Below are positions 1-11,900 of a stretch of 64,000 nt of DNA, piece after piece; the first letter of the stretch is position 1; the number at the start of each line of letters is the position of its first letter. Source of the DNA: Siphonodentalium dalli. Taxonomy: Eukaryota > Mollusca > Scaphopoda > Gadilida > Siphonodentaliidae. The stretch covers positions 48,773,899-48,837,898 of the forward strand of contig CP136067.1 in assembly GCA_032622095.1 (NCBI GenBank), read 5' to 3'. Position numbers and translations under genes: made by a program. Under the pieces are notes generated by a model that saw nothing but the letters and a program-made list of their open reading frames with translations, searched no databases and had not been told where the DNA came from.

Positions 1-425
1 TTTGGAGATACATGTACACAGTCTGTATGACGACATTTCATCTTATTATATGGTCCATATATATATACTACCACATTGCGTAACTATGTATAGGCGTAAC
101 AATATAAAGAGCGTTTTAGGTTCAATGTTTACCTGAGTTCAACCCTCCGCACAGCAGTGAGGCAAACGCTCTATATTTTTACCACATCGGGAACATACAT
201 AACTGAACGCTCTTTATAGTGTTACATACAGCCGACTAAGGGTATGTTCTAAGAGCTGGAAAACTTCGCAATTGGTCTTATATTTATGTGGCGCGTGTTG
301 GAAAGGGACGAAGCACTAGGAATTTAGTTTTTACACAAAAAGTACCTATATATTAGATTTATATATAGGTAAGTTACACATAAGTGAAGCAAACGCTCTT
401 TATTTTTTTGCCGTATCATCAATAA
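1..425. repeat. Intron-1 repeat array, end segment (copy 0)
   Basis: This is the right-hand end of the ~630-bp repeat that fills intron 1 of every CDC25 copy here. It holds one 130-bp inverted-repeat module (96-225), with arms GTAACAATATAAAGAGCGTT and its near reverse complement, and the end of the unit (GCGCGTGTTGGAAAGGGACG). A second hairpin with perfect 11-bp arms lies at 343-353 and 361-371. The same sequence recurs near 20,486, 31,209, 40,255, 41,987, 50,946 and 59,910. No coding signal was seen. Confidence 0.8.
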
Positions 426-844
426 ACTGGCAAGCAATAGAGCTCTTTGTCGACTTTTTTATTTTCGGAACTGGACAGGGGTGTGCGGAAAAGCGAGAAC
501 AATTCCACGGTGATTTAAGTGGCAACCCAAAATGAACAGTGACAGTTTACAATTTAATATGCATTCGTTATAATTCAAACTATGGACAAACCCCCGTTTT
601 ATGAGCATATATAAATACACGATTTGATATCCAATAGTACTTACTATATTGACTGTTCTGATTGCATATTTCTTGGAGTTTTACTATAAAAACAATCAAG
701 TAGAGTGTCTAAAACGATTATCTCGATCCTGACCACGAAGCGAGGAAACCATACATGCATCAATTTAATGGATCTGGTTGAATTATGCCATATAGTTGAC
801 GTGAAGGCCACATAAGAACATGAGAATGAGTAATCGTAACTTAC

Positions 845-930
845 CTTGCGCGCCTGTGTATGAACCGGGAATATAGAACTCTAGGCTACCGAGTACCACT
901 CGTATTAGCTCTCGTTTTGCTGTATATATA
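845..930 (-). promoter_or_regulatory. TATA promoter and exon 1 of CDC25 copy 0
   Basis: On the minus strand a TATATATA box (930-923) is followed after about 75 nt by an exact splice donor, AAG|GTAAGT, with the exon ending at 845. The block recurs at the same relative place in copies II to V. Transcription would be expected to start about 25-30 nt below the box, near 895-900, so exon 1 would be roughly 50 nt and non-coding. A short open frame does cross the box, but it would have to be translated through the TATA element. The rest of copy 0 lies left of the window. Exon and donor are seen; the start site is inferred. Confidence 0.55.
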
Positions 931-1557
931 GGGTTTCGATTCCTCATAAGGATTTCCCAAAATGAAGCCGCTTAATGAGATAATGTTGTTTCGGCAATAA
1001 CAAGGTTTCCTATTTCTGGATCTTTAATAATCCTCTTATGGGAATTTAAATCGTCGGGTCCTTCGTCAACAGATACCACAAGCATCCCACTTTGACCAAA
1101 AAAAATAATTAAGTATTGCTCACTCTTAATGAAAATTCAACACGAGACATAGTCTGGGGCTTGTACTGAAAACGGAACGAACAAGTACATATTATGTTAT
1201 TAGATGCAAGTGGAAACAGGACTTCCGGTCGTGGAGAAAATCACTCTGGGCTAGACGAGGTCATGGGTTCGAACTTCGAACATATACTATTAAACTAAAA
1301 TTATTGTAATGTGGTTGTTACTTTGGAATTACACATTTTATTACAAATCATAGCATTATAACACGCACGATACAATAACTTCAATCACTTTGTTTTTATA
1401 GTATTCAACTGGATTTCTACCAGTGTTTGTCTCTCATTGTTGATATTTATTCAACATACATGTATGACGATAACTTCATTAACAACATGCATTCACGAGA
1501 AATGATATTCAAGAGATCTTCTGGAAAACTCTTTGCTTATTGTGAAGAATGGGAGCG
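931..1557. other. Intergenic spacer between copies 0 and I, left part
   Basis: This is the 5' flank of copy 0, interrupted at 1558 by LINE element 1. It matches the spacers near 32,060, 42,830, 51,790 and 60,750. At 1228-1283 there is a segment with a tRNA B-box-like word (GGTTCGAACTT, 1266-1276), which may be a remnant of a tRNA-derived SINE; no convincing A box or cloverleaf is visible. No gene was seen. Confidence 0.5.
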
Positions 1558-1996
1558 AGTTATCGTTCCTGAATGATGTAGTCGACATTCACTACGCTCT
1601 CCAGTTATACCTCTAAATAACTTATTTTTCGGGAAAATTCATTCTCCAAAATGTGATAATCGGACTAATTCGGTTGCAGTGATCAGCGGTGTGATATTTC
1701 ATGGCCCGGCGTGGCCGCCTTGGACTCTCAATTGATGTTGTTTATATGCCGTTTCTTCCCGCCATTGAGACCTTCCCTGTTCCCATATCAGTGTGGCCAA
1801 TTCAATCCTCCATTGTTATAAACTGTACATGTTCAGCTTGCCATGCAGAACATGTTAATAAAACTCAATACCAGTTCACTGAAAGGTGTGATAAACAAGA
1901 CGCCTCTACCCAAGACATTAACTGTTGAAAACAATTGAGTTTCGCTCTACAATCAAACGACAATCGTTGTGTGTTTGCACAACAGTTCATCCAATT

Positions 1997-4615
1997 ATGT
2001 TCGCTCAAGAAGAAATCACGACAATAGATGGCAAAAGCTATGCGGTTCTGGGTTCATCGCTTTCAGCAAACAATGATGATTCATCGGGCAGTAGCATCCC
2101 ATCACATATGCGCATATGTGATGCACCAGATGAGTCAACAACATATGTTCACAGTGCCCTAACTCCTGAAGGACCTAATAGTATAACAAGCAACAGCGGC
2201 GAATCACAGCTGACGGAAAGCGACACAAAATTATATAATTGTTTGCCAAGTTCTAGTCAGACTTCGAATCAGGATGGAATGAGTTCTGTGTTCTCAGTAG
2301 AAGATTCCCTGCAACTCCGCGGAACACTGGACCTTCCAAAGGACAACTTCATATCTGAAATTATTCTCAGGTACCCAAACCATAAAGATTTGGACGCTCT
2401 GCGCCAAAATGTATTCGCCCAAGCTAAGTCCATATGTAGTGACCTCAGTGGGTATCAACCAAAAGGCCGTGTTCAACGAGACTCTGGTAACCCATTAACT
2501 GTGAAACTGGCCTCAGACATGTATAATCTCATTCAATTCATCCGAGGAGGTTCTTTAGACGACATACGGGATATTCTGACACGACTCAAGCAACCGCGAA
2601 AGTCGGTATCTTTTGCTGATGATGCACTTAAGGGAGCAAAGCATGTTAATCAAGAAACAGTTTGCCCGTGCGCTGCAATATGTGTTCAGGATAAACTCGC
2701 AGAAGTTCTCTCTGAGATGACTCTCATGAAGGCAAACTATCACAAATGTATCGAGGATATACAAGTTTCACTTAAATCTGTTCATGCAGATGTGGATGAA
2801 CTGATGCAAAATCATACCAAGCTGAGAATTGATCTGGATAGATTGTCTGACGACAGGTGTTCTGGTATAACTAATCTAAAAAGTAAAACCAAACTGATAA
2901 GTGATGATATTAAATCGAACACCGAACTGTATGAAACGCTAAAACGAGATGTTCAATCCAAAACTGCTAAATTATCAAAAACTGCATCAAGGATCAATGT
3001 ACTAGAAGTTAAATTGAATCAACAAGGGAAAAAGTGCAAGGAATCATCGAAGTCGTCATCGGAGTATATGAACAAAACTGCTAAAAATATGGCTCAGGCA
3101 TTTGAATTATATGCAGAGAATACCACATATAAATATAACGATATGTGCGCGTTCATCAAGGATACTTTGAAAATGGATGACCCTTCATTGAATTCCATAC
3201 CGTCGCCAACTGTGTCACTCGATAAATCTAAGAACAATACAGTTGTTATATCTAATATCAATACTTCTAATGACAATGCAGACACGGTTTCGACACCCGC
3301 TTTATCGTCTTCGCGTATAGAGGAGTGTCAACTACCAATTAAGTCAATAACTGAAATTCTCACTGACAATGACAGTCAAATCCTGACCGACGCACAAAAG
3401 GTGTCACCCGGGGTAGCGACCAATTCTGTTTCACGGTCTAATGACAAACTAAGCGACACGATCGCTCATTCAACGCCAAATCAATCGTCGACAACTTATC
3501 ATCACACTGTGCATTTCAATAAAGACAAAGATCCGGTCATGAGTAACGACGCCCCCGAAAAGACGTTCAGACCACCACCCAGTTCATCTGCATATGCGGA
3601 CACAAATAATATTGACTCAAATGCAGGTGATATTCAGCACGCAACAACTCACTCCAATGACTTGTCCAAAACATTTGCAGACTCCGGTGCAATTCAATGT
3701 GAATCAAACACTGATACATTAACTCAAAGGTGTATCTATTCCCCTGATATTTTTACCTCTGCCAATGATGTGTCGTCAAACGAAGTGTCATATGTTCCAG
3801 TAAATCCACAAATTGTGGGTCAATCGGTACCACGTACAAACACAGTGGTATCAATGAACAACTCACATTATTCACCCGTTCTTCATTCAGGGACAGAATA
3901 TATTCCACGGCCGCAGTACAGCATGCCAACGTACATACATGCACCTCGTCCACAACTACGTATCGCCTCGAATCCTTCATATTGTCTATCAAATTTTCAA
4001 ATGGCTCCACCAATACTGACAGACACATCTTCTGTACAACCAGATACTATCACTGCGAATGGTAATTCTGTTATGAACTCATATGAACCGCAGCGGACAT
4101 ACTCTCAATCTAGTGAGTTGCAGCAACATCCAATTCAGTCTATTGTTCGAAGCGATCAGTGTAGTGCTACAAAAACAGTTCCTGTGTATCCGTCAACAAT
4201 AAAAACAATACAAACTGTCATTCAAAGAGACCAGTGTCCAGCTACCAAAACGCATTCAATTAATAATGATTATTTGTCTGGTTCGAAACAGGAGCACGAC
4301 TCAAAGAGAAAAAAACCAGATACGTTCACTGGTGTAGTTGAGACAAAAACATTGCGATTCTACATCGGAGGGGTTGCCCCAAACAGCACTCATGGAGGTA
4401 TTCACAAATTTCTAACAGAAAGAGGCGTGAATCCCACATATCTCAAATTAATGAACAGTTCCCGCAAAGGTACAATGTGTGCTCGCCTCAATGTTATAGA
4501 GGATCACAGTTATCCCCTACTGGACAGCGGCTTCTGGCCAGGAGGTGTTTATTGTCGCCCTTGGCACCAAGACTCTCTAAAACCCAATCATGATGGCCAC
4601 GCTTTCAAATCTTAA
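1997..4615 (+). CDS. LINE element 1 ORF1 protein (coiled coil plus RRM-like C-terminus)
   Basis: From the first ATG at 1997 the frame encodes 872 aa; the frame is open farther upstream but has only a TTG there. The N-terminus is Ser/Thr/Asn-rich and probably disordered. A Lys/Asp-rich heptad-like stretch around nt 2700-3060 looks like a coiled coil for trimerisation. A long low-complexity Ser/Thr/Asn/Pro region follows. The last ~75 residues form a compact block beginning LRFYIGG and ending GFWPGGVYCRPW, which resembles the RNA-binding C-terminal module of LINE ORF1 proteins. No CCHC knuckle was found. ORF1 proteins bind element RNA and form the RNP. It overlaps ORF2 by 26 nt in another frame, suggesting reinitiation or coupled translation. 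No internal stop is present. Confidence 0.85.
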   Translation: MFAQEEITTIDGKSYAVLGSSLSANNDDSSGSSIPSHMRICDAPDESTTYVHSALTPEGPNSITSNSGESQLTESDTKLYNCLPSSSQTSNQDGMSSVFSVEDSLQLRGTLDLPKDNFISEIILRYPNHKDLDALRQNVFAQAKSICSDLSGYQPKGRVQRDSGNPLTVKLASDMYNLIQFIRGGSLDDIRDILTRLKQPRKSVSFADDALKGAKHVNQETVCPCAAICVQDKLAEVLSEMTLMKANYHKCIEDIQVSLKSVHADVDELMQNHTKLRIDLDRLSDDRCSGITNLKSKTKLISDDIKSNTELYETLKRDVQSKTAKLSKTASRINVLEVKLNQQGKKCKESSKSSSEYMNKTAKNMAQAFELYAENTTYKYNDMCAFIKDTLKMDDPSLNSIPSPTVSLDKSKNNTVVISNINTSNDNADTVSTPALSSSRIEECQLPIKSITEILTDNDSQILTDAQKVSPGVATNSVSRSNDKLSDTIAHSTPNQSSTTYHHTVHFNKDKDPVMSNDAPEKTFRPPPSSSAYADTNNIDSNAGDIQHATTHSNDLSKTFADSGAIQCESNTDTLTQRCIYSPDIFTSANDVSSNEVSYVPVNPQIVGQSVPRTNTVVSMNNSHYSPVLHSGTEYIPRPQYSMPTYIHAPRPQLRIASNPSYCLSNFQMAPPILTDTSSVQPDTITANGNSVMNSYEPQRTYSQSSELQQHPIQSIVRSDQCSATKTVPVYPSTIKTIQTVIQRDQCPATKTHSINNDYLSGSKQEHDSKRKKPDTFTGVVETKTLRFYIGGVAPNSTHGGIHKFLTERGVNPTYLKLMNSSRKGTMCARLNVIEDHSYPLLDSGFWPGGVYCRPWHQDSLKPNHDGHAFKS

Positions 4616-7600
4616 TATATTTTCTTGGAACGCAACTGGATTGGCAGGCAGTGCGTGTTATCTTTCGTCTGTCCTGGACACACAGTGCTTTCATATACTC
4701 GGAGTTTCTGAACATTGGTTGAACGAAGACAGTCTTAGCCTCTTCAATTCCCTTTCTCATAATTACACTCCAATCGTCAAACCTGGTAGAACGGTTATAA
4801 CTAAGAAAGGAGGATGTTACACGAGAGATGGAGTCGCATTACTGGTCCATAACTCCATTTTAAATAAATGTGTTTCATTGCGAGTCAACGATATAAGAAT
4901 AGTTGGCATACAACTCACACTGAAAGAAGACACATGCCTCTCTGTGTTCCAGGTCTACATGCCGAACTGTAACTATGGTGACCCTTTTTTCTCAGAGTGC
5001 CTAGAATCTCTTGATGATCTTCGCTCTCTTTACTCTTCGAACGGTGCTGTGATTTTCATGGGTGACTTCAATGCTCATCTTCCCCGAAAAACTGTCACAG
5101 GCGAGAATCAAGAACTCAATTATCGTTCTACATTATTCGACGAATTTCTCCTCCGGTGTGAACTAGTATCTGTAATCTCATCCGTTACCTGCACTGGAAG
5201 TGAATATTCTTACATTCCGTACTGTGATACCAACAAGCCTTCACTTATAGACCATATACTTGTGTCATCTAACATTTATGACCTGGTTATTAATTCCTCA
5301 GTGACTAGAGACGAAGCGCTTAACACTTCTAACCACTTACCTGTTACGTGCTTGCTCAACTTGCTAGAAATTTACAACCCAACTCTCGAGCGATTGAAGT
5401 TCTCAAGGAAATTCTACAACTGGAAACGTCTAGATCGTGATATGTATAAAAGCCATTTGGATGCGAACTTGCCCGATCTGTCCAACAAACTCATCTCCAG
5501 TTGCTGTGATATCACATCATTCTACAATGAATTAGTGTTCATCATTATATCAGCGTCTGATGCCGCATCTGCCCCGAAACGTTCATTTGGGGGCCGGAAA
5601 CCGTACTGGTCTACCGAACTTAACCAACTAAAGAAAGAACTTAATCATTGTCATGAAGTCTGGGTGAGAGATGGAAAACCGTATTCATATATAGCTACTA
5701 GCTACACTAAATACAAACAGGCCAAACGTGTGTTTCGTCGCACGCAACGCAATGCGATTCGTTTGCAAGATAATTATGTTCGTGATAGACTTGAACATGA
5801 CGCACGTAGAAATCAAACAAACTTCTGGCGGTCAATGAAACGAAATACTTCCAAATCATGTAAAGTAAATTCAGCTATGGAGTTTGAAGGAACATCGTGC
5901 AGAGATCCGTCTGAAATTCTTAAAGGATGGGGATCCTATTTCCGCAAACTTTATTCGCCAGAACCACACCTTGTTCCGGAATTCGAAAGACATGTTCGCG
6001 ATGTTCTGTCAGAAGAACTGTTAAGCATTGATACTGATCAACATACAAGTTCTATATGTGTTCCGATAGTTGCGCAGGAAATAACTAGTGTCATTAGAAA
6101 TCTGGAACTAAAAAAATCAGCTGGAAGCGATAATATTTCTAACGAGCATCTGAAATACGGAACTGACTCACTGATTCAATGTATGTGTGTACTGTTTAAT
6201 GGTATTCTTCAGCTGGAATGGATCCCACCCTCTTTGACAGCTGGAATCATCATCCCACTGTATAAGGTGAACCTAAACCACAAGTGTCTCCAAACAGCTA
6301 CAGGGCAATTTCTTTACTATCTACTGTGTACAAACTTTTCGAAAGTATTCTTCTTACCCGCTTTCTGAACTCTGATGAACTGAACTCTTTTCCCAATTCC
6401 CTTCAATATGGTTTTCAAAAGGGAATCGGTTGCAACGTAACATCGTATATCCTCACAGAATCGATTTCTTACGCCAGAGACTCACACTCAAAGCTATATG
6501 TAGCATTCCTTGACTCACAGAAAGCATTCGACAAAGTGTGGCATGAAGGCTTGCTGTACAAATTTATCAAATTGGGATTCACTGGAAAGACCATTCGCTT
6601 GCTACATAATATGTATCAAGATATCAGTAGTTGTGTATTGTACAGTGGTTGCCTATCGGAAACCTTCCCAGTATGCAGAGGAACAAGACAAGGAGGAATC
6701 CTCTCTCCTTTCTGCTATCTCGTGTATATAAACGATTTGCTGGAACTACTACAGAATTCGTCATCTGGATTGACTGTTAACAGCATACCTTGTGTGGCAC
6801 CGACTACGGCTGATGATATCACTCTGATATCACTTTCCAAAGCAGGTCTAGATACTCTGTTGGACATATGTTTTCACTTCAGCGCTCTCTGGCGATTCAA
6901 TTTCTCCAATACTAAGAGCTCTGTTGTAGTCTTCAATGAGTCGAAGCATTGTTTTGCAAAATCTAATCGAATTTGGATGATCGGCAATGAATCTATTCCA
7001 GAACAGACTGAAGCCACTCACCTCGGAATTGTTCAAAACAAATACGCTGATAGACGATCATTCGCTTCTAACGTCTCATCAAAAATGCGACAAACATTTT
7101 TCGGCACAATTACCCGAACCCACTTGTTATCACTATCACCAGTTTCTATGTCCATTATTCTTAAATGTGTTGTTATGCCAAAAGCTCTATATGGGACCGA
7201 AATCATGCCCACTGCCCAAGTGACCAGCATCGCAGTCATGGAAAGGTCTCTTCGAACTTGTGCAAAGTATATCCAATCACTTCCAAAACGTGCTAGTACC
7301 AAACTCTCACTAGGTCTTCTTGGAGTTCTACCGGCGGAAAGGGAAATTGACATACGGAAACTCTGCTTCTTATCATGTCTCATTCATTTACCCATTGGAC
7401 ATCAAATACCCTTGCAATTATTCTTGAGGAACGTTTTTGTATATAGACTGTATAAAAGAAAATCCAATGGTTTCGCTGTGGAAATATACCACATCCTACA
7501 AAAATATCAACTTTTAAAATTTCTTTATAGCTACCTGGATGAAGGCATTTTTCCTGATAAATCTACATGGAAGAGAATTGTGAAAGATACTGTTTTAACA

Positions 7601-8092
7601 TCATACCGGAATGCTTGGATGTCGTCTGTTAAGGAAGATCCCTTCTTCAAGATATTTTTTAAAGTTCATAACAACCCGTTAGTTCCCTGGACTGTGTGGA
7701 CTCGCCTGCAGGCACACCCCCGGAACAAACCAAAATTCAAAAATCTATGCCGATTACTGAACAGAACCACATTTGATAATAATGCCTTGTGTATTCTGTG
7801 CAACACCATATATCACAATGAACTAGAACACATCATGTTTTCTTGTTGTTCGCATACTTTGATTGCCATACGCAACACATACTGGGAGTGGATACTTAAT
7901 TATTACGGGATTCGTGTTTATATGTATCTGGACAACTTGCAACCCGAGGACCTGATGGCGCTAGTATTAGGAAGCGTAAACATCGATATAGTGGGACAAT
8001 TACCATATTACTGTGCAGACTCTATTGTTCACTCGACGGCTATGTTTCTAATGTGTGCCAGTGAAATGATTCAGCAAAAACAATACATGTGA
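4590..8092 (+). pseudogene. LINE element 1 ORF2 (APE endonuclease-reverse transcriptase), one frameshift
   Basis: The first frame, 4590-6268, carries an AP-endonuclease-like domain: FSWNATG near residue 11, GVSEHW near 38, GDFNAH near 157, IDHILVS near 220 and NHLPV near 248. The start of the RT follows (KSAGSDNISNEHLKYG). At about 6266-6270, just after PLYK, one base appears lost and the frame changes; RT then continues to 8092 with NSYRAISLLSTVYKLFE, FLDSQKAFDKVW, RQGGILSP and the catalytic TADDITLIS (near 6806). A C-terminal Cys/His knuckle (CILC...H...C) lies near 7791-7850. Everything else is open, so this is a young copy disabled by a single lesion (or a base-call error). It shows no RNase H motifs. 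ORF2 would nick the target and prime reverse transcription. Confidence 0.9.
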
Positions 8093-8360
8093 TGCCATAC
8101 ATCACATTCATCCGGTCCACGATTTCTATAGCGTCCAGTTCTGGAACTTCTTGCTACTTAAACTCTCTCGATGCCCTAGCTAAATATTTCTATCTGTCTC
8201 CCTATATCTTTCTCTCTATATCTATATCTCATTCTCTCCCCCACTCTCTCCACCACTGTCCTCAGTCGCCCCTCATGCTATTTGCTCTCATCTCGTTGAT
8301 CTTGATGTATTATATTGTATATACCGAGGCTCTCCCATTGTGGAGGTTGAACAATAAACA

Positions 8361-8995
8361 CCATCTTTTGAGGTCGATGGTATATTTATACACACTCGAT
8401 TTGCCTAGTCTATTTTATTTACAAGTTGTTGCCTACGCTATTAAAATTTCGGAGTTCATAGTACTCGCCATCTTCTTCGCGGTTCAAATCACCATGTTTG
8501 TAATTTTATAGTATTGGGCCCTGGGATGAGGGAAATCACAATGTGCCATTGTCTTCGATTGAGTAGTAACATAAGTTTGAGAACAATATTTATTCACAAT
8601 GTAGCACGTTATGTGAAACAATATATATTAACAATAATTTAACCAGCTCTTTATATCATATACATTTTTATAAATAACAAAAACACTATCACAGCTAAGC
8701 TTGAAATCAAAACAAAAATCTCAGACACCAAGCAGTTCATATATTGCTATACCCAAATTACTTTGGGGGGGATGTATTAATAAATATTTAGTCAAGAAAG
8801 ACGTGTGACTACCGTCAAGTGCGGCTGAACTACGCCACAACGCCGTTAAACATGGTTGAACCCCATTTGAACATCGAAAATGTGCGCTGATCAAGTTTTA
8901 ATCACTTGGTGCACTGGTGTCTGAGAAATAACATAACAACAAATAACAAATAACAACAAACAACAGAGTAACAACAACTTGATGACGACGAACAG
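8361..8995 (-). other. 3' flank / 3' UTR of CDC25 copy I
   Basis: This region lies downstream of the copy I stop codon. A minus-strand AATAAA (8594-8589), about 400 nt past the stop, is the best polyadenylation signal and is conserved in copies III to VI. A 7-base G run at 8765-8771 is expanded in other copies. A ~150-bp block (8415-8515) is shared with copies IV to VI but absent from the copy III flank. No additional gene was seen. Confidence 0.55.
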
Positions 8996-11900
8996 CTAGA
9001 ATCTCAGCGATCTCTTTCTCTGACCGTTGGACCAGGACTTGGACTTGGCTCGGAAGTGACGTAGCTGAGATGAGTAATCCTGGTGCAGCATAGGTCGATA
9101 TGACTGCGGGGTGCAGAGCGCCTGGAAAGAGTAATATATAGCAAATAAGTACAAAATAATACTTTCACAGTTTCACGAATTATATGTAGAAAACGTACTT
9201 GTTGAGGTGCTGAAACACCGTTGCATCGACAGTGAACTACATTTGTTGCAATTATTCTACACATGTGTGTATCAAACGTGAGCTTATTGGCACAATGTCT
9301 TGTCACCATATTTTGAAACGAATTTCGAAAATGTAGTGAAACAAAACGCACCTGTTTGGATTCGAAGAATTCCTTATATCCGCCATGAAGTATATAGATT
9401 TCAGGGTAAAACAGGTTCGGGTAATTCTCTGCGTTCATCTCTCTGTCCTTCTGTCGCAGGTGCCTGAGCCTAGAAATGAATACATTAAGATATAAACCTT
9501 CGCTCACGACATAATCATAGCAATCACATATACATGTAGTTAACTGTATTGCTACGTGTATGCTTACGTCCGATTACAAAGAACTTAATTAAATAATGCT
9601 ACAATTTATCCTTTTCATTTTCATGTTAAACTTAAAGGGGTACTGTATACTAAATCCGGCCATATATGGGACCATCTGCGTTTATATCGAATATCAGCAT
9701 AACATTAAAGAATTAGAGACATGGATTAGTGTAAAATACACGTGTACTCTATGCACGATGCAAACAACATGGTAATTATAATGAAAATGAATTTATTGTT
9801 TTAAGGTTTGTCAATTAGCATATTCCATTCATATGTTAATACATTAATAAACTATGGTTGACATAGAATTGATACTTACATTTTTGGACCGCGTTCAGAT
9901 GAGAACTCGCAGTGAAAGATGACGATGGTCCTGTGTTTGAGGGGAGCGTCGCCCAAAAACCTCTTCTCGATCATCGCCTGCGTGTGGAGATTCTCAGCAT
10001 CCTGCAAATAAGAGGTGACTTAGATACAGATCCTTAGACAATACAAACACTACACAATTCAACCGCAAAATCGCCCGACAGGAAAACTGATCATTATTAT
10101 AACAAAAATATAATTTTGTTCGGGTATAGACGATTGTTAACAATGGGTGGCTGCATTTAGATTCTTGACACACACCACCATTAAGAGTGATACAATAAAT
10201 CTGAATTGATATTCTGAGCGTGTTACCAATTTAATCATTATCAAAAAAAAAAAACCTATACGGATATACATGTAACAATTTGTAATACATGTATATGTAA
10301 TTTCAACATATATATTGATATTTGTTACGTAATAAAATAATGTTGTCAATCAAAATAATGCCAATAAGATAATTTAACTTGACATGATCCTCATTATTTT
10401 ACAAAAGAAATAAATCGATTGCTGTGTTATATTGGCAAATATTAGAGCAGAGGTCATGTCGGTGACGCACACGTACCTGGATATGTCCACCTTCGTACTC
10501 ATATGGGTATCGACAGTCTACGACCACAAACTCGTCGATGCTGTTGCTGAATCGGCCTGACATCAAATCTTCCAACTGTAAACAAAAATTATCTATATTT
10601 TAAAACTGGAACGATGAAACTACGGCACTTGGATATTTTAGCATATTTGTTTTACTCATCCTATAAGAACACTGGACGTCTAGTGAAGAATTTCGAGACA
10701 TGACTGTATACACTATTTATCACACATCTTTCCTAACTACTTTATTATCTTATCTCTTCTATCACACCTCACTCTTACTCATCCCTGCACTCGCTTAACT
10801 ATTCCAACATTTATGAGAGAACAGAGAACTATATTTGAATTTCCGCCTTTACATTGTAGCTGCCTGTATTGAAACTTGAGGTAACATTTACATAGCAATT
10901 ATTTTTATAAAAGCCATAGGCTTGTTATCCCGTCATAATTTGAACAGTTTACTTTTCTATCAGTTTGAATTTCAGATATAGAAGGAAGTCCAGATAGTTG
11001 GGCACAAAAGCAACATGGAAACATTCATATTACACGTATACGACAATCAAATACATGTATGTCTCGATTATTGAAATCACTCACTGTTTGTGGGGAGATG
11101 TACTTGAGGTCCTCGTGTCGACCTGAGATGACGCGGAGGGTGTAGCTCGAGGTCCCGTCACCGATCAGATCAACGTTGGAGGTCATGGAGTTGAGAGCTT
11201 CTTTAATTCTCATGTCGTCTTTGTCTGATTTCTCTAACAGTTGGCGTTTGGCTGGTGGTTCGATGACATCACATTTCTCGGTGATCTGGCGTTTCAGACA
11301 GTTGTCGGAGGATTTGAACGTCCGAAAAGACATCGAACTGGTCTACGACGGATGGACAACTGGAAGCGAAATATTTAGAACAGTGATACATGTATCAAAA
11401 TATCATATAATTATTTGATTAGCTGTTTGTATTTAAATACTTAAATTATAAGCGTAAACTTAGATGCCACACATACACTATAGAAATATGGCTTCTTGTC
11501 TTAGGGTGGATACACACATGCATGCAACCTCTGTAATTATCGTGTATTTGGCGTTTTACACGGATAATACAGACAATGTAACATGTGTCCACTGACAACC
11601 CAATCATTGCGGACGTGTTGACCGCACTGAGTTCTAGTTCCAATTAAGGAATGTAGAGAAGCCGCTATCTTGGACCGAGTCGCCAGGCCACTTAAAATAC
11701 TTGTTCGTGGGATAACCCAGATGGTGGACGTTCTATTTAAATAATTATTAGTCCTCTCTTGATATTTATAGCAGTGGTGGATCCGGATTTCCCCGACGCA
11801 GGGGCTATATATATATGATCCCGAAAGCTACCAGGCGGGGGTGGCTAACTCTGAGCTATTTAAGTAAAACATTATATTGTACCTTCTTGCGCAGATTATT

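Larger units (their letters stand above)
1558..8360 (+). mobile_element. APE-type non-LTR retrotransposon (LINE element 1), nearly full length
   Basis: The element has a ~440-bp 5' UTR, ORF1 (1997-4615), ORF2 (4590-8092, one frameshift) and a ~270-bp 3' UTR ending in ACAATAAACACC. Its borders come from comparison with the uninterrupted spacer near 61,370: host sequence GAATGGGAGCG ends at 1557 and resumes at CCATCTTTTGAGG, about 8361. Eight bases present in the empty site are missing, and no target-site duplication is evident. It lies in the spacer between copies 0 and I, opposite in orientation to the genes. The APE-RT-CCHC order fits the Jockey/CR1/I group, but the clade cannot be fixed without a tree. 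Confidence 0.93.

Noticed and set aside
1228-1283. A tRNA gene or intact SINE
   Set aside because: Only a B-box-like word is visible; no A box at the right distance, no cloverleaf and no clear tail.
8089-8511. Plus frame of 140 codons with hydrophobic stretches below LINE element 1
   Set aside because: Its first part is the LINE 3' UTR and the rest is CDC25 spacer; the frame crosses the insertion border, so it is accidental.
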